Positions 46,735-54,606 of a stretch of DNA of 64,000 bases are shown piece by piece. Location: assembly GCF_000961095.1 (NCBI RefSeq), contig NZ_CP011058.1:2442501-2506500 (forward strand). Direction: 5' to 3'. Position 1 is the stretch's first letter. Each line of letters opens with the position of its first letter. This stretch comes from Paenibacillus beijingensis. Its GTDB lineage: Bacteria > Bacillota > Bacilli > Paenibacillales > Paenibacillaceae. The notes below the pieces were generated by a model that was not told the DNA's origin, did no database searches, and worked only from the letters and a program-made list of their open reading frames with translations. The position numbers and the translations under genes were made by a program.

Positions 46735-47091
46735 CTGCGGCGGTCATCGCCATTTTTGCCAAAGCGGACTAATCGTACCAGCAATCGACAGCGCATTTTC
46801 GGCTCGAAAATGGTATACTGTTAGTACAGTCGTCGTTATGACAGCGGCTGACAGCAAGGTTTAAGCAGCGAGGTTTAAGCAGCGAGGTTCAACCAGCCTT
46901 GTTTCAAGGTAAGTTTTTTGCAACTGTGTTTGAATGACCCGGTTTTTTCCCGAACCGGCCGCCGCAAGGCAGGACGTTTCCCGATCAAGCGCGACATTCA
47001 GGCGCTACCTTTTAGACGGACAGTTCCGGCTTTATGATGTGATGCCGGAAGCCTTTTTATACAAAAGGATTGCTGTTTACGTCGCATACAC
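46735..47091 (+). other. 357-base gap between smpB and ssrA
   Basis: It holds an extended -10 (TGGTATACT, 46811-46819), a 14-bp tandem repeat (46857-46898) and the ssrA upstream region, in which I cannot place a clear -35/-10 pair. An open frame at 46934-47281 runs into tmRNA and is not credible. Confidence 0.55.
46857..46898 (+). repeat. 14-bp tandem repeat upstream of ssrA
   Basis: AGGTTTAAGCAGCG occurs twice back to back (46857-46870, 46871-46884), with a degenerate third unit (46885-46898). Confidence 0.85.
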
Positions 47092-47183
47092 GGGGGCGTT
47101 TATGGATTCGACGGGGGTAGTTCGAGCATGGGTTGCGGGTAGTGGGGACGCGTCCGCTTCATCAACGCTAAAGCCTATTAAAT

Positions 47184-47222
47184 GGCAAACAACAACCAAC
47201 CTACGCTGTAGCAGCTTAATAA
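47184..47222 (+). other. tmRNA tag-peptide reading frame
   Basis: Codons read GKQQPTYAVAA then TAA TAA. With the alanine from the charged tmRNA the tag is AGKQQPTYAVAA, ending in the AVAA/ALAA-type degron that ClpXP recognises. Confidence 0.93.
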
Positions 47223-47363
47223 CCTGTTCGCGTGCTCTCGCTCTGTATCGCCCATGTACCGGGATGAGGGCCCAACTTTAGTGGGATACGCTGTCACATC
47301 TCCGCCTGGGGTGTGCTGAAGAAGACAATCAGGCTGACCTAGATCGAAGCCGGTTACGGGGCG

Positions 47364-47455
47364 TCGGCCTAGGTGACATCAAAACTGTGACTACACCCGT
47401 AGAAGCCTGTGTGCCGTTATCTTCGGACAGGGGTTCAACTCCCCTCGCCTCCACC
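47364..47455 (+). repeat. ssrA 3'-end repeat, copy 1 (att site within ssrA)
   Basis: 92 bp identical to 48374-48465. It spans the tmRNA 3' domain including the T-arm and acceptor strand. Confidence 0.95.
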
Positions 47456-47461
47456 ATCATG

Positions 47462-47490
47462 AAAGCCGACCGCATGAGGTCGGCTTTTTT
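47462..47490 (+). terminator. tmRNA terminator
   Basis: AAGCCGACC-GCATGA-GGTCGGCTT followed by T. The equivalent hairpin after repeat copy 2 has the same loop but a compensatory change in the stem. Confidence 0.9.
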
Positions 47491-47506
47491 GCATATTGTT
47501 TTATGG

Positions 47507-47908
47507 CTAATTTATGCTGATACAATGATTTTGAATAACAGAAGCGAGTTCCCGAAAGTTATATTTATGATTAACCATATCTACCGTAAAATTCTCGGCT
47601 TTCTTTGTATCCATCTTAAAGTGCAAGCCATTGTAACGTAGAAATATGACAAGTGCTGTAAAAGCAGTGCGTTTATTTGCGTTATGAAAAGGATGATTTT
47701 GCCCCAATGATTCAAACAAGGCTGCAGCTTTCTCGAATATGGTCGGGTAAGCATCTTCTCCAAAAGCGGAGGATCGTGGTCGAAGCATTGCTGATTCAAG
47801 TAACCCAGGATCTTTAACTCCGATATGTTCACCTTGGCTATAGCGTTGAATCATAGCAACATTAATGGCTATGACTTCTTGTACGGATAAATAACGAGTT
47901 GATGTCAT
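47507..47908 (-). CDS. Death-on-curing (Doc/Fic) family toxin
   Basis: 133 residues. The Fic core HPFHNANKR is at 72-80, matching Doc-type enzymes, which phosphorylate EF-Tu and stop translation. Position 76-77 reads NA where classical Doc/Fic has [DE/N]G, the minor variant seen in Doc. Its start overlaps the antitoxin stop as ATGA, so expression is coupled. Probably stabilises the element in the chromosome. Confidence 0.88.
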   Translation of the reverse strand: MTSTRYLSVQEVIAINVAMIQRYSQGEHIGVKDPGLLESAMLRPRSSAFGEDAYPTIFEKAAALFESLGQNHPFHNANKRTAFTALVIFLRYNGLHFKMDTKKAENFTVDMVNHKYNFRELASVIQNHCISIN

Positions 47909-48168
47909 CTGTCTTTAAGGCCTTGTAATGTTTGATCGTATTCATTAATGACGTCCGACAAAGAATCCATAAAGTCCTTACTAATCCCACTAGGCAATGA
48001 TACTTTCGTAGATTTCCTAATAATGATTTCTCCAGTGGACTGGTTTACTTCAATGCTGACTATATCTCCTTGATCTAGTCCAATTTGTTTTAAAGCATCA
48101 GTCATTGTTAATCCTAAACTGTTACCGAACTTTGTCACTTTTCGTTCCATATCAACCATCCTATTCAT
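47905..48168 (-). CDS. AbrB/MazE-type antitoxin
   Basis: 87 residues. The N-terminal swapped-hairpin SpoVT/AbrB DNA-binding fold (ERKVTKFGNSLGLTMTDALKQIGLDQGD) is followed by an acidic C-terminal toxin-binding tail. ATG 48168 is chosen because ATG 48171 is only 3 bases from GGAGGA. Expected to repress the operon with Doc, probably at the palindrome 48201-48213. Confidence 0.85.
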   Translation of the reverse strand: MNRMVDMERKVTKFGNSLGLTMTDALKQIGLDQGDIVSIEVNQSTGEIIIRKSTKVSLPSGISKDFMDSLSDVINEYDQTLQGLKDR

Positions 48169-48200
48169 CATAAGTCCTCCTTTTCATTTTATTCAACTGT

Positions 48201-48235
48201 TATAACAATTATACATCTTCTGGTTTTGTATTCAA
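48201..48235 (-). promoter_or_regulatory. Toxin-antitoxin promoter and operator
   Basis: On the minus strand: TTGAAT (48230-48235), 16-bp spacer, TATAAT (48208-48213). A perfect palindrome TATAA-CAA-TTATA (48201-48213) covers the -10, a plausible autorepression site. Confidence 0.75.
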
Positions 48236-48373
48236 TGAAAATAAGGATTGAACTTATCAGCAATGACTATTTACCGGCAGTGGCTTCTTTTGATAATGAT
48301 TGCAATGAGGTTCCTTTTTACAAAGAAAACAAAGAAAACAAACAAATTAAACTCTGTTTTAGAAGAGCATACA

Positions 48374-48465
48374 TCGGCCTAGGTGACATCAAAACTGTGA
48401 CTACACCCGTAGAAGCCTGTGTGCCGTTATCTTCGGACAGGGGTTCAACTCCCCTCGCCTCCACC
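48374..48465 (+). repeat. ssrA 3'-end repeat, copy 2
   Basis: 92 bp identical to the ssrA 3' end, lacking only the final A of CCA. Followed by its own terminator hairpin (48471-48499). Confidence 0.95.
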
Positions 48466-48470
48466 TTGAA

Positions 48471-48499
48471 AAACCCGACCGCATGAGGTCGGGTTTTTG
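48471..48499 (+). terminator. Second copy of the ssrA-type terminator
   Basis: AAACCCGACC-GCATGA-GGTCGGGTTT. Relative to the hairpin at 47462, one G-C pair has become C-G, so pairing is kept while sequence changed. Confidence 0.8.
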
Positions 48500-48534
48500 C
48501 TATGTCTTTTTACCGATGCAGGATGCTCGCCAGA

Positions 48535-49473
48535 CTATTCAATCCATTTTTGAATCCATTGTGCCGTTATTTCCGGGTGTGAAATGGGAAATTGATGCCC
48601 AAACGGCAACAAAGTTATGTGATCGCGCTCCAATAAATTCGGAATGGAATAATCACGATCTTGATCTCCCCAAAGTACGTGTAACTGATTCGGATCTAAC
48701 CGGTCAAGATTCAATTGAAACGAATTTGGTTTAGAAAGAGCGGACATGACCTCGGCAGTTGATGCCCGAACCCGGGGAGAACGCAAATCCTCCATAACAT
48801 AGTCTAAATAATGATCGGGGACTTCATGCTCGTTAATAAAACTCCCGGTTGACAACAGCTTTTTTTTGAACATGGATTTATTCATTAGCGATAAAAAGGC
48901 CTTTGTTAAGAAGGAAGATCGATAGGAGAAACGTGCCGGATGCAAGACGGGCTGCAATAAAATTAACTGTTGAATCCGCTCTTGTATTTTCTCCATTGCT
49001 TGTGAAGCGATCAAACCGCCAAAAGAATGTCCGACTAATATAACGGGTGATTGAAAGCTTAGAATGAAATCAACAACGGAATTTATGTATCCGTCAATCG
49101 TGTCAGGACTGTGGTGATAAGGAGACCGGCCAAACCCAGGCAGATCGACAAGCCAAATAGGAAAGGGCTGCAAGGAGTTTGCGAGTGGGATCAAGCAATC
49201 CGACCCGCTAAATGTACCGTGGAGAATAATGATCGGAATTCCGCGGCCTTCCCTTTCCAGTGCAGTTAAGTTTCCAACCCTACGGTAACTGAAATGATCG
49301 TAAGCAGCCCGCCCCCTATGAGACAAGCGATAGTCCAAGTCCGATATTACAAAAGGTAAGGTGGATTTTCGCAGCGATAAATTCAGATTATTTTTATTTG
49401 CGATATCTTCTTTAGACATCGTGGGGAATTCATTCTTTACGATAAATTCCATGGATTCGCTCGGTATTTTCAT
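48535..49473 (-). CDS. Alpha/beta hydrolase
   Basis: 312 residues. Oxyanion region PIIILHGTFSG near 79-90, nucleophile elbow GHSFGG near 149, an acid in GDQDRDY near 265 and a terminal FGHQFP histidine form a complete Ser-Asp-His triad. Substrate unknown; a serine esterase, lipase or haloperoxidase-like enzyme. Its ATG shares one base with the stop of the SDR gene (TAATG), so the two are translationally coupled. Stops 70 bases from repeat copy 2. Confidence 0.83.
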   Translation of the reverse strand: MKIPSESMEFIVKNEFPTMSKEDIANKNNLNLSLRKSTLPFVISDLDYRLSHRGRAAYDHFSYRRVGNLTALEREGRGIPIIILHGTFSGSDCLIPLANSLQPFPIWLVDLPGFGRSPYHHSPDTIDGYINSVVDFILSFQSPVILVGHSFGGLIASQAMEKIQERIQQLILLQPVLHPARFSYRSSFLTKAFLSLMNKSMFKKKLLSTGSFINEHEVPDHYLDYVMEDLRSPRVRASTAEVMSALSKPNSFQLNLDRLDPNQLHVLWGDQDRDYSIPNLLERDHITLLPFGHQFPISHPEITAQWIQKWIE

Positions 49474-50354
49474 TAATTTTCCAAATCCCGATCGAAGCAA
49501 GCTTTTAATAGATTTAGAGGAACCGAGCCGGTGGGCGCTTTAACGCGGACTTCTTTTGCGATCATGGCAACCAGATCTTTCATGTTAGGGCTGCTGATCT
49601 TCTCGTCCAGTAAAAAATAAGATTTGCTCTCCGGCTGCTCCTCCTCGACTAAGGCAGAAACCAAAGAAGCTACATGATCCACGTGAACCATTGGAAGCCA
49701 ATATTTTTTCCCCCCGGGGACCGAGGGCATTAAATGTCTTCTCACTGAATCCACCAAAATACTTAGACCCCCGAGCTGCTCGGTACTCCCCGTTAAGGAA
49801 TCTCCTATTACGACCGCCGGGTTGACGACAGACAGAGGTATTCCTAGAGAATGCAGGGTATGGCGAATGTACATATCCGCTTTAAATTTCATTTTTTCGT
49901 AGGGCGGAGACTTTTCAAGAAGAACTTCAATCTTTTTATCCGAAAAATTGTGCTCGTTATAAGGGCTCATAAACCCGACAATGTGTATGAAATGCTTCAA
50001 GCCTTTTGTCTGTTGGATGGTTTGGGCAACCGCAGCGATTTCCTTGGAAGCTTGAAGAAATACTTGCTCCGCCGTTTGTTGATCCAGTTCGATATTCATG
50101 GGGCCTCCGGCATGAATGATGATATCTGCATCCAAAACTTGCTGCAGGCTATTACCGTCTAATCCCAAGTTCGGTTTGGCAAGATCGCCCAAAACGGGGA
50201 TTATATTTTGATGTTCACAGGGCTCTAACTGTTTCATCAAATTGTGAAATTTGTTCATGGAACGCACAAGAACCATGATACGATGACGTTTATTGACAGC
50301 ACTTACGATGTTTTTTCCGATAAAACCGGTTCCGCCAGTCAAGAAAATATTCAT
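49473..50354 (-). CDS. NAD(P)-dependent epimerase/dehydratase-like SDR protein
   Basis: 293 residues of the extended short-chain dehydrogenase family. Rossmann motif GGTGFIG at 7-13 and a YxxxK pair (YEKMK, near 150). Closest in character to fatty-acyl reductase or epimerase SDRs; substrate not deducible. ATG 50354 follows GGAGGAG; TTG 50360 is an alternative. Middle gene of the TetR-SDR-hydrolase operon. Confidence 0.82.
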   Translation of the reverse strand: MNIFLTGGTGFIGKNIVSAVNKRHRIMVLVRSMNKFHNLMKQLEPCEHQNIIPVLGDLAKPNLGLDGNSLQQVLDADIIIHAGGPMNIELDQQTAEQVFLQASKEIAAVAQTIQQTKGLKHFIHIVGFMSPYNEHNFSDKKIEVLLEKSPPYEKMKFKADMYIRHTLHSLGIPLSVVNPAVVIGDSLTGSTEQLGGLSILVDSVRRHLMPSVPGGKKYWLPMVHVDHVASLVSALVEEEQPESKSYFLLDEKISSPNMKDLVAMIAKEVRVKAPTGSVPLNLLKACFDRDLEN

Positions 50355-50375
50355 GATCAAAATCGCTCCTCCACT

Positions 50376-50395
50376 TTACTACTAACTAGTACTAA
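50376..50395. promoter_or_regulatory. Candidate TetR operator before the SDR gene
   Basis: On the minus strand two TTAGTAnTA-type units stand head to tail, sharing the TTAGTACTAGT core with the site over the TetR promoter at 51005-51020. Confidence 0.45.
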
Positions 50396-50410
50396 TTTAG
50401 GGTAAAAAAA

Positions 50411-51001
50411 TTACTTTAGCAAAAATGCTAAAGAAGTAAAGACGTCATTCAACAATTGAGGCTTGTTTGTGGCTTTGGCCAGGAAAAGTCCGCCTTCGAT
50501 CGAAGAGATGATCAAGCTTGCTGTCTGTTTAACAGGCGTTTGTTCCGGTATTTGTTTTTTTTGAATGGCGTCGGCTAACAACTTTTCAAGTGAGTCGGTT
50601 TGATGCTCGAAGAAGAGCCTTACCTTCTTTTGAACTTCGATCGAGTCATTTGAAACTTGCGTATAGAAGGTAAGAAAAGGACATCCTCCAAGATAATCTT
50701 TCTGCATATTATCTGCTACAAAGATCTGCAAGAGACTTCCCAGTTTGTCGATCACGGATAAGTCCGCTCGGGAAAGGACGGAATCAATTTGTTCCTGGTA
50801 ATGAAGGATGAACTGATCGATAATATGAAGCAACAGTTCCTCCTTGCTTTTGAAGTGGTAGTAAATGTTTGTTTTTGAAACTTTAGAATTGTCGACGACA
50901 TCGTCCATACTTGTGAGCTGATAACCTTTTGTTAAAAATAAATGTGCGGCAGCTTGAAGTACGGTATCACGGTTTGATTTTCGATTTCTTTGTTTTTCCA
51001 T
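50411..51001 (-). CDS. TetR-family repressor of the island operon
   Basis: 196 residues. TetR helix-turn-helix at about 10-56 (DTVLQAAAHLFLTKGYQ, SKVSKTNIYYHFKSKEELL); the C-terminal domain has the GGCPFL cysteine motif found in AcrR/YxaF-like members. Start ATG 51001 has no ribosome site and lies at the predicted transcription start, so the message may be leaderless. Expected to control itself and the SDR-hydrolase pair. Confidence 0.85.
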   Translation of the reverse strand: MEKQRNRKSNRDTVLQAAAHLFLTKGYQLTSMDDVVDNSKVSKTNIYYHFKSKEELLLHIIDQFILHYQEQIDSVLSRADLSVIDKLGSLLQIFVADNMQKDYLGGCPFLTFYTQVSNDSIEVQKKVRLFFEHQTDSLEKLLADAIQKKQIPEQTPVKQTASLIISSIEGGLFLAKATNKPQLLNDVFTSLAFLLK

Positions 51002-51004
51002 ATT

Positions 51005-51020
51005 AGTACTATACAGTACT
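51005..51020. promoter_or_regulatory. Candidate TetR operator over its own promoter
   Basis: AGTACT-ATAC-AGTACT is a perfect palindrome covering the -10 box of the TetR promoter. Confidence 0.65.
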
Positions 51021-51037
51021 AGTTTGTTGGCTGTCAA
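51008..51037 (-). promoter_or_regulatory. Promoter of the island TetR gene
   Basis: On the minus strand: TTGACA (51032-51037), 18-bp spacer, TATAGT (51008-51013). The start point would fall at or within a base or two of the ATG at 51001. Confidence 0.7.
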
Positions 51038-51057
51038 GTAAGGAGCGAAATCCCAAC

Positions 51058-51115
51058 AGGTGACATCAAAACCGTGACTACACCCGTAGAAGCCTGTCTG
51101 CCGTTGTCTTCGGAC
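51058..51115 (+). repeat. ssrA 3'-end repeat, copy 3 (degenerate)
   Basis: 58 bp matching ssrA positions 47371-47428 at 55 of 58 bases. It stops before the T-arm and acceptor strand. Confidence 0.92.
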
Positions 51116-51322
51116 GTCAATTGCGTCTTAATGGCGCTTTTGACGGTTCTTTCGTTTTTGAGTGAATTTTACAGGGCGGCATATGATTCTCCCGAACGAA
51201 CTCGACATACGTAGATGTCCTTGACGTGGCATTTTCCATATAACTGATCCAATCCCTCCAGCTGTCCTATTGGCAGGAACACTCCCTATTAGGCGGTGTT
51301 CAGTTTTTGATGTAAACAATAC

Positions 51323-51356
51323 TTGACATTATGAATAGAATTGATTACATTATGTA
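51323..51356 (+). promoter_or_regulatory. Promoter and candidate operator of the XRE pair
   Basis: TTGACA, 17-bp spacer, TACATT (51346-51351). The palindrome TACAT-T-ATGTA (51346-51356) covers the -10 and could bind the XRE protein. Confidence 0.65.
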
Positions 51357-51400
51357 CATCAAACTTAACTTAGGTAAAAAATGTAAAGGTGGTGTAGTGC

Positions 51401-51846
51401 ATGACCTATCAAGAAAAGAAGAGCATCGTATCGTTGATCAGCGCAATCATCATTTTCGGATCTTATTGTGCGTACATGTACCCGCAGTATCCAAAGGGGG
51501 GCTGGAGTCGACGGAAACCTTTCGTTATTGGGGTTCCTTCGTTCTCATCTTGACTTTGGTTTCAATCGTCGCGCATATCATTATCAGCATTATTTTTAAC
51601 ATCGTCTTTAGGATAACGACCGGAGAAAAGGAACCGACATTTGCGGATGAACTGGATAAACTCATTGACTTGAAAGCGTTCCGAAACTCATTTTTTGTAT
51701 TTATCCTCGGATTTCTTTTTGCCATGGGTTCGCTGGTCATCGATCAGCCGTCACAGGTGATGTTCGTGATCCTGATCGCTTCAGGATTCATTTCCGATGT
51801 GACCGGCTCCATAACGAAGCTTTATCATTACAGGAAAGGAGTCTAA
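51401..51846 (+). pseudogene. Four-helix membrane protein, frameshifted
   Basis: Small integral membrane protein usually paired with an XRE regulator. Reading from ATG 51401 (ribosome site AGGTGGTG) gives MTYQEKKSIVSLIS...YPQYPKGG, then fails at a run of six G (51496-51501). Continuing in another frame gives GLESTETFRYWGSFVLIL to the stop at 51846 with three more helices. A seventh G would restore one continuous product of about 148 residues. It is a recent frameshift, a phase-variable tract or a sequencing error. Confidence 0.75.
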
Positions 51847-51847
51847 T

Positions 51848-52072
51848 ATGGGCAAAAATCTTGTCGGCAATCACATCCGGAAATTACGCTTCAACCATAA
51901 TGAGATGACCCAACAGCAATTGGCTGACAAGGTGGGCGTAACAAGACAAACCATTGTGGCCCTGGAAAAGGGGAACTACTCCCCGTCTCTGGAACTGGCT
52001 TTTCGCATTGCTCACGCCTTCAACTTATCTTTGGAGGAGGTATTCTTTTACGGGGATAATACAAAGGAGTAA
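51848..52072 (+). CDS. XRE-family helix-turn-helix regulator
   Basis: 74 residues, a single Cro/CI-type domain (MTQQQLADKVGVTRQTIVALEKG, split across 16-38, then SPSLELAFRIAHAFNLSLEEVF). It starts two bases after the frameshifted membrane protein, behind GGAAAGGAG. In related pairs the small regulator controls both genes. Confidence 0.9.
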   Translation: MGKNLVGNHIRKLRFNHNEMTQQQLADKVGVTRQTIVALEKGNYSPSLELAFRIAHAFNLSLEEVFFYGDNTKE

Positions 52073-52132
52073 GAACTGCGATTATCATTACTTGTACTGA
52101 CTATGAATTTATGAAATGAGGGGGACAAAAAA

Positions 52133-52867
52133 ATGAATTTTTCTACCAAAAAGAGCGCATTCATTGTGGGAGTACTGTTTATACTAGCTGCTGTCACGTC
52201 GATAATAGGCGGTTTTATTTTATACAAACCGATCCTTGGCCCCGATTACTTGATTAACGGTTCCGAACACGCCAACCAGGTGATACTGGGAGCGCTAATG
52301 GAGTTAATACTTGTCGTTTCAGCGGTTGGTACTGCAACAACAATGTTTCCAATTTTAAGAAAGTATAATGAAACTATGGCTCTTTGGCATGTTTGCTTTA
52401 GGTTTCTTGAAGCGATTATTATCACAATTGGTGTAATCAGCGTACTATCCCTAGTGACCTTAAGCCGGGAATTTGTAGCAACAGGAGCCACGGATACCGC
52501 TTCTTTTCAAGCTTCAGGCACTTCATTGAAAGCACTGCATAACTGGACATTTTTACTTGGCCCCAATTTCATGCTGGGAATAAATACGATGATGTACAGT
52601 ATCATATTTTATAAATCCAAACTCGTCCCCAGGTTTATACCCATCTTGGGTATAACAGGGTCAGTACTTATTTTTCTCTGTTCCTTGTTAGTAATGTTCG
52701 GTGTAATTGAACAAGTTTCTGTTTGGGGTGCTATTTTGGCGCTGCCAATATTCGCAAATGAAATGATCCTTGCAATATGGCTCATAATTAAAGGCTTCAA
52801 CTTATCTGCATTCAATTACAACATATATCAGGAAGCTCCAAAGTCGGATTTCAACAAGTCCCTTTAG
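52133..52867 (+). CDS. DUF4386-type membrane protein
   Basis: 244 residues with six or seven transmembrane helices and the WTFLLGPNFMLGINTMMY motif (about 142-159) common in DUF4386 proteins. Function unknown. Strong GAGGGGG ribosome site. Codon use is AT-rich like the rest of the island. Confidence 0.78.
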   Translation: MNFSTKKSAFIVGVLFILAAVTSIIGGFILYKPILGPDYLINGSEHANQVILGALMELILVVSAVGTATTMFPILRKYNETMALWHVCFRFLEAIIITIGVISVLSLVTLSREFVATGATDTASFQASGTSLKALHNWTFLLGPNFMLGINTMMYSIIFYKSKLVPRFIPILGITGSVLIFLCSLLVMFGVIEQVSVWGAILALPIFANEMILAIWLIIKGFNLSAFNYNIYQEAPKSDFNKSL

Positions 52868-52984
52868 TTTTTCGATCGGCAATGCCGCTAGTAAAGGAGC
52901 ATCCAATTTTTTTTCTTCAAAAGTACAAATCTTTGTTCCTGCCGGAATAGGATTGAAATAGGTACATTTTTGAGGAGGAGAATC

Positions 52985-53815
52985 ATGTATTCAGCAGAAA
53001 TCAGCCGTTCCAATCCGTCTTGTTTTCTGTTTATGATTGACCAGTCCGGATCGATGTCCGACCCTTTCGGAGCTAGCACAAAAGCCGAAAGTGTTGCGGA
53101 TGCAATCAATCGTTTATTGCAAAATCTGATTATCAAGTGTGCGAAGTCGGAAGGGATACGCGACTATTATCACGTTGGTGTGATCGGCTATGGCGCCAGT
53201 GTTGGGCCGGCATTCGGCGGTGTATTAGCCGGTAAGGAATTAGTGCCGATTAGTGAAATAGCGGATCATCCGTCAAGACTGGAAAAACGTCTGAAGAAAA
53301 TTCCTGACGGGGCAGGCGGAGTTGTCGATCAACTTGTAAAGTTTCCTGTCTGGCTTGATCCGGTCGCAAGCGGCGGAACTCCAATTTGCCAGGCGATGGA
53401 TACAGCCCATACGATTTTGAGTCAATGGGTCAGCGAGTACGCGCATTGTTTCCCGCCGGTAGTCATTCATATAACGGACGGAGAATCCACCGATGGCGAT
53501 CCGACTCCGGCAATGGAACAAATAAGAGCGCTAGCTACGGATGATGGAAATATATTACTGTTCAACCTGCATATATCAAGCAATCCGAATGCGGTTAATT
53601 TGAGTTTTCCTGAAACGTCGGATGAACTGCCTGACCGCTATTCGAGAATGCTCTACGAAAGCTCAAGTATCCTGACTCCATTTATGATTTGGGTGGCCAA
53701 TCAGGAACATCAATTGAATCTTTCGGATCGGGCAAGGGGATTTGTATTAAATGCTGATCTAACCCTCGTGGTTCAGGCGCTTGATATCGGTACGCGTCCT
53801 GCCAATCTTAGGTAG
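52985..53815 (+). CDS. TerY-like von Willebrand A domain protein
   Basis: 276 residues, mostly one vWA domain. The metal-ion adhesion site is complete: DQSGS (Asp19, Ser21, Ser23), a threonine in GGTPICQAMD near 130 and an aspartate in HITDGESTDGDP near 159. First gene of a vWA-PP2C-kinase triad equivalent to E. coli yegL-yegK-yegI and to TerY-P systems. vWA proteins of this class are thought to scaffold or be phosphorylated by the kinase. ATG 52985 is 6 bases past AGGAGG; the TTG at 52970 lies over the ribosome site. Confidence 0.9.
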   Translation: MYSAEISRSNPSCFLFMIDQSGSMSDPFGASTKAESVADAINRLLQNLIIKCAKSEGIRDYYHVGVIGYGASVGPAFGGVLAGKELVPISEIADHPSRLEKRLKKIPDGAGGVVDQLVKFPVWLDPVASGGTPICQAMDTAHTILSQWVSEYAHCFPPVVIHITDGESTDGDPTPAMEQIRALATDDGNILLFNLHISSNPNAVNLSFPETSDELPDRYSRMLYESSSILTPFMIWVANQEHQLNLSDRARGFVLNADLTLVVQALDIGTRPANLR

Positions 53816-53830
53816 GGGTGGCAAGTGGCT

Positions 53831-54592
53831 ATGCAAATTGAAAGTGAATATTTTTCATTGCCAAAGGCTGGAAACCGCAAAGATGAATATGAAGATGCCT
53901 TCAACAGCAGCATTTTTGTCCATAAGGATACGGCGTATTATAAATTCGCCATAGCTGATGGGGCCAGCGAATCGTCGTTTGCTGACATATGGGCGGATTT
54001 GCTCGCAAGCGGTTATTGCAACGGCAAATTTGACAGTAAACATATCCATAAATTCATTTCTAAATTGTCGAAAGCCTGGAAGAGAAAATTGAACGCCGGA
54101 GACCTTCCCTGGTACGCGCAAGAGAAGCTGAACAGCGGGGCGTTTTCTACGTTAGCCGGAATCACTTTTCGTTTGACGGATGCCTCATCTGCAGCGTTTG
54201 ATGCCGTCGCGATCGGTGACAGCTGTATATTTCAAATTCGGGGTGATAACATTATCGCCTTTTTTCCTTTGGGCTCCGTCGAGGATTTTCATCATCGGCC
54301 TGTACTCATATCGAGTAACGCAGCAAATAACATTCATCTCCAAGCGTTCGTTAAAAAATGGAGCGGTACCGCCCAAGCGGGAGACTCGTTTTGGTTAATG
54401 ACCGATGCCCTGGCATGCTGGCTATTGACCCGTTACGAGGAAGACATAAGCGTAATCAAGAAAATATACGGGTTAGCCCGTGAACATGATTTTATCTATT
54501 TCGTGCAGGCGGAAAGGAAGTTAATGTGCCCGGGCGGCAGCTTTTATCTAAGAAATGATGACGTTACCTTAATTCGCGTAAATCTTGTTTAA
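53831..54592 (+). CDS. PP2C-type serine/threonine phosphatase
   Basis: 253 residues. Metal-binding motifs: KDEYEDAF near 18-25, FAIADGASES near 40-49, WLMTDALACW near 188 and NDDVTLIRV at the end. It should remove phosphates added by the adjacent kinase. ATG 53831 has better spacing to AGGGGTGG than GTG 53825. It lies 9 to 15 bases after the vWA gene and 14 before the kinase, so the three are co-transcribed. Confidence 0.9.
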   Translation: MQIESEYFSLPKAGNRKDEYEDAFNSSIFVHKDTAYYKFAIADGASESSFADIWADLLASGYCNGKFDSKHIHKFISKLSKAWKRKLNAGDLPWYAQEKLNSGAFSTLAGITFRLTDASSAAFDAVAIGDSCIFQIRGDNIIAFFPLGSVEDFHHRPVLISSNAANNIHLQAFVKKWSGTAQAGDSFWLMTDALACWLLTRYEEDISVIKKIYGLAREHDFIYFVQAERKLMCPGGSFYLRNDDVTLIRVNLV

Positions 54593-54606
54593 GGGGATGT
54601 GAGGCG

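Larger units (their letters stand above)
47092..47456 (+). ncRNA. ssrA: tmRNA (ssrA)
   Basis: 365-nt transfer-messenger RNA that rescues stalled ribosomes. The 5' end GGGGGCG pairs with CGCCTCC at the 3' end to form the acceptor stem, and CCA is encoded. The TATGGATTCGACGGGG block follows the 5' end and a tRNA-like GGTTCAACTCCCC T-arm precedes the 3' end. The internal frame encodes the proteolysis tag (47184-47222). The last 92 nt are repeated exactly 1,010 bases downstream, so the 3' end of this gene is an integration site. Confidence 0.97.
47456..48465. mobile_element. Doc/AbrB toxin-antitoxin module bounded by ssrA repeats
   Basis: The 1,010-bp interval between copies 1 and 2 of the 92-bp ssrA repeat carries only a toxin-antitoxin operon and a terminator. 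No integrase or excisionase is present, so it is a mini-element moved in trans or the remnant of a larger island. Confidence 0.65.
48466..51057. mobile_element. ssrA-associated block 2 (TetR-SDR-hydrolase)
   Basis: DNA between repeat copies 2 and 3, AT-rich compared with the core genes. Carries one minus-strand operon. No mobility gene seen, so calling it a mobile element rests on the flanking repeats only. Confidence 0.5.

Noticed and set aside
46934..47281. 115-residue frame running into ssrA
   Set aside because: It crosses the tmRNA 5' end and tag region, has no ribosome site and no family resemblance.
51128..51319. 63-residue minus-strand frame beside repeat copy 3
   Set aside because: No ribosome site or recognisable product; it lies in what looks like junction debris.
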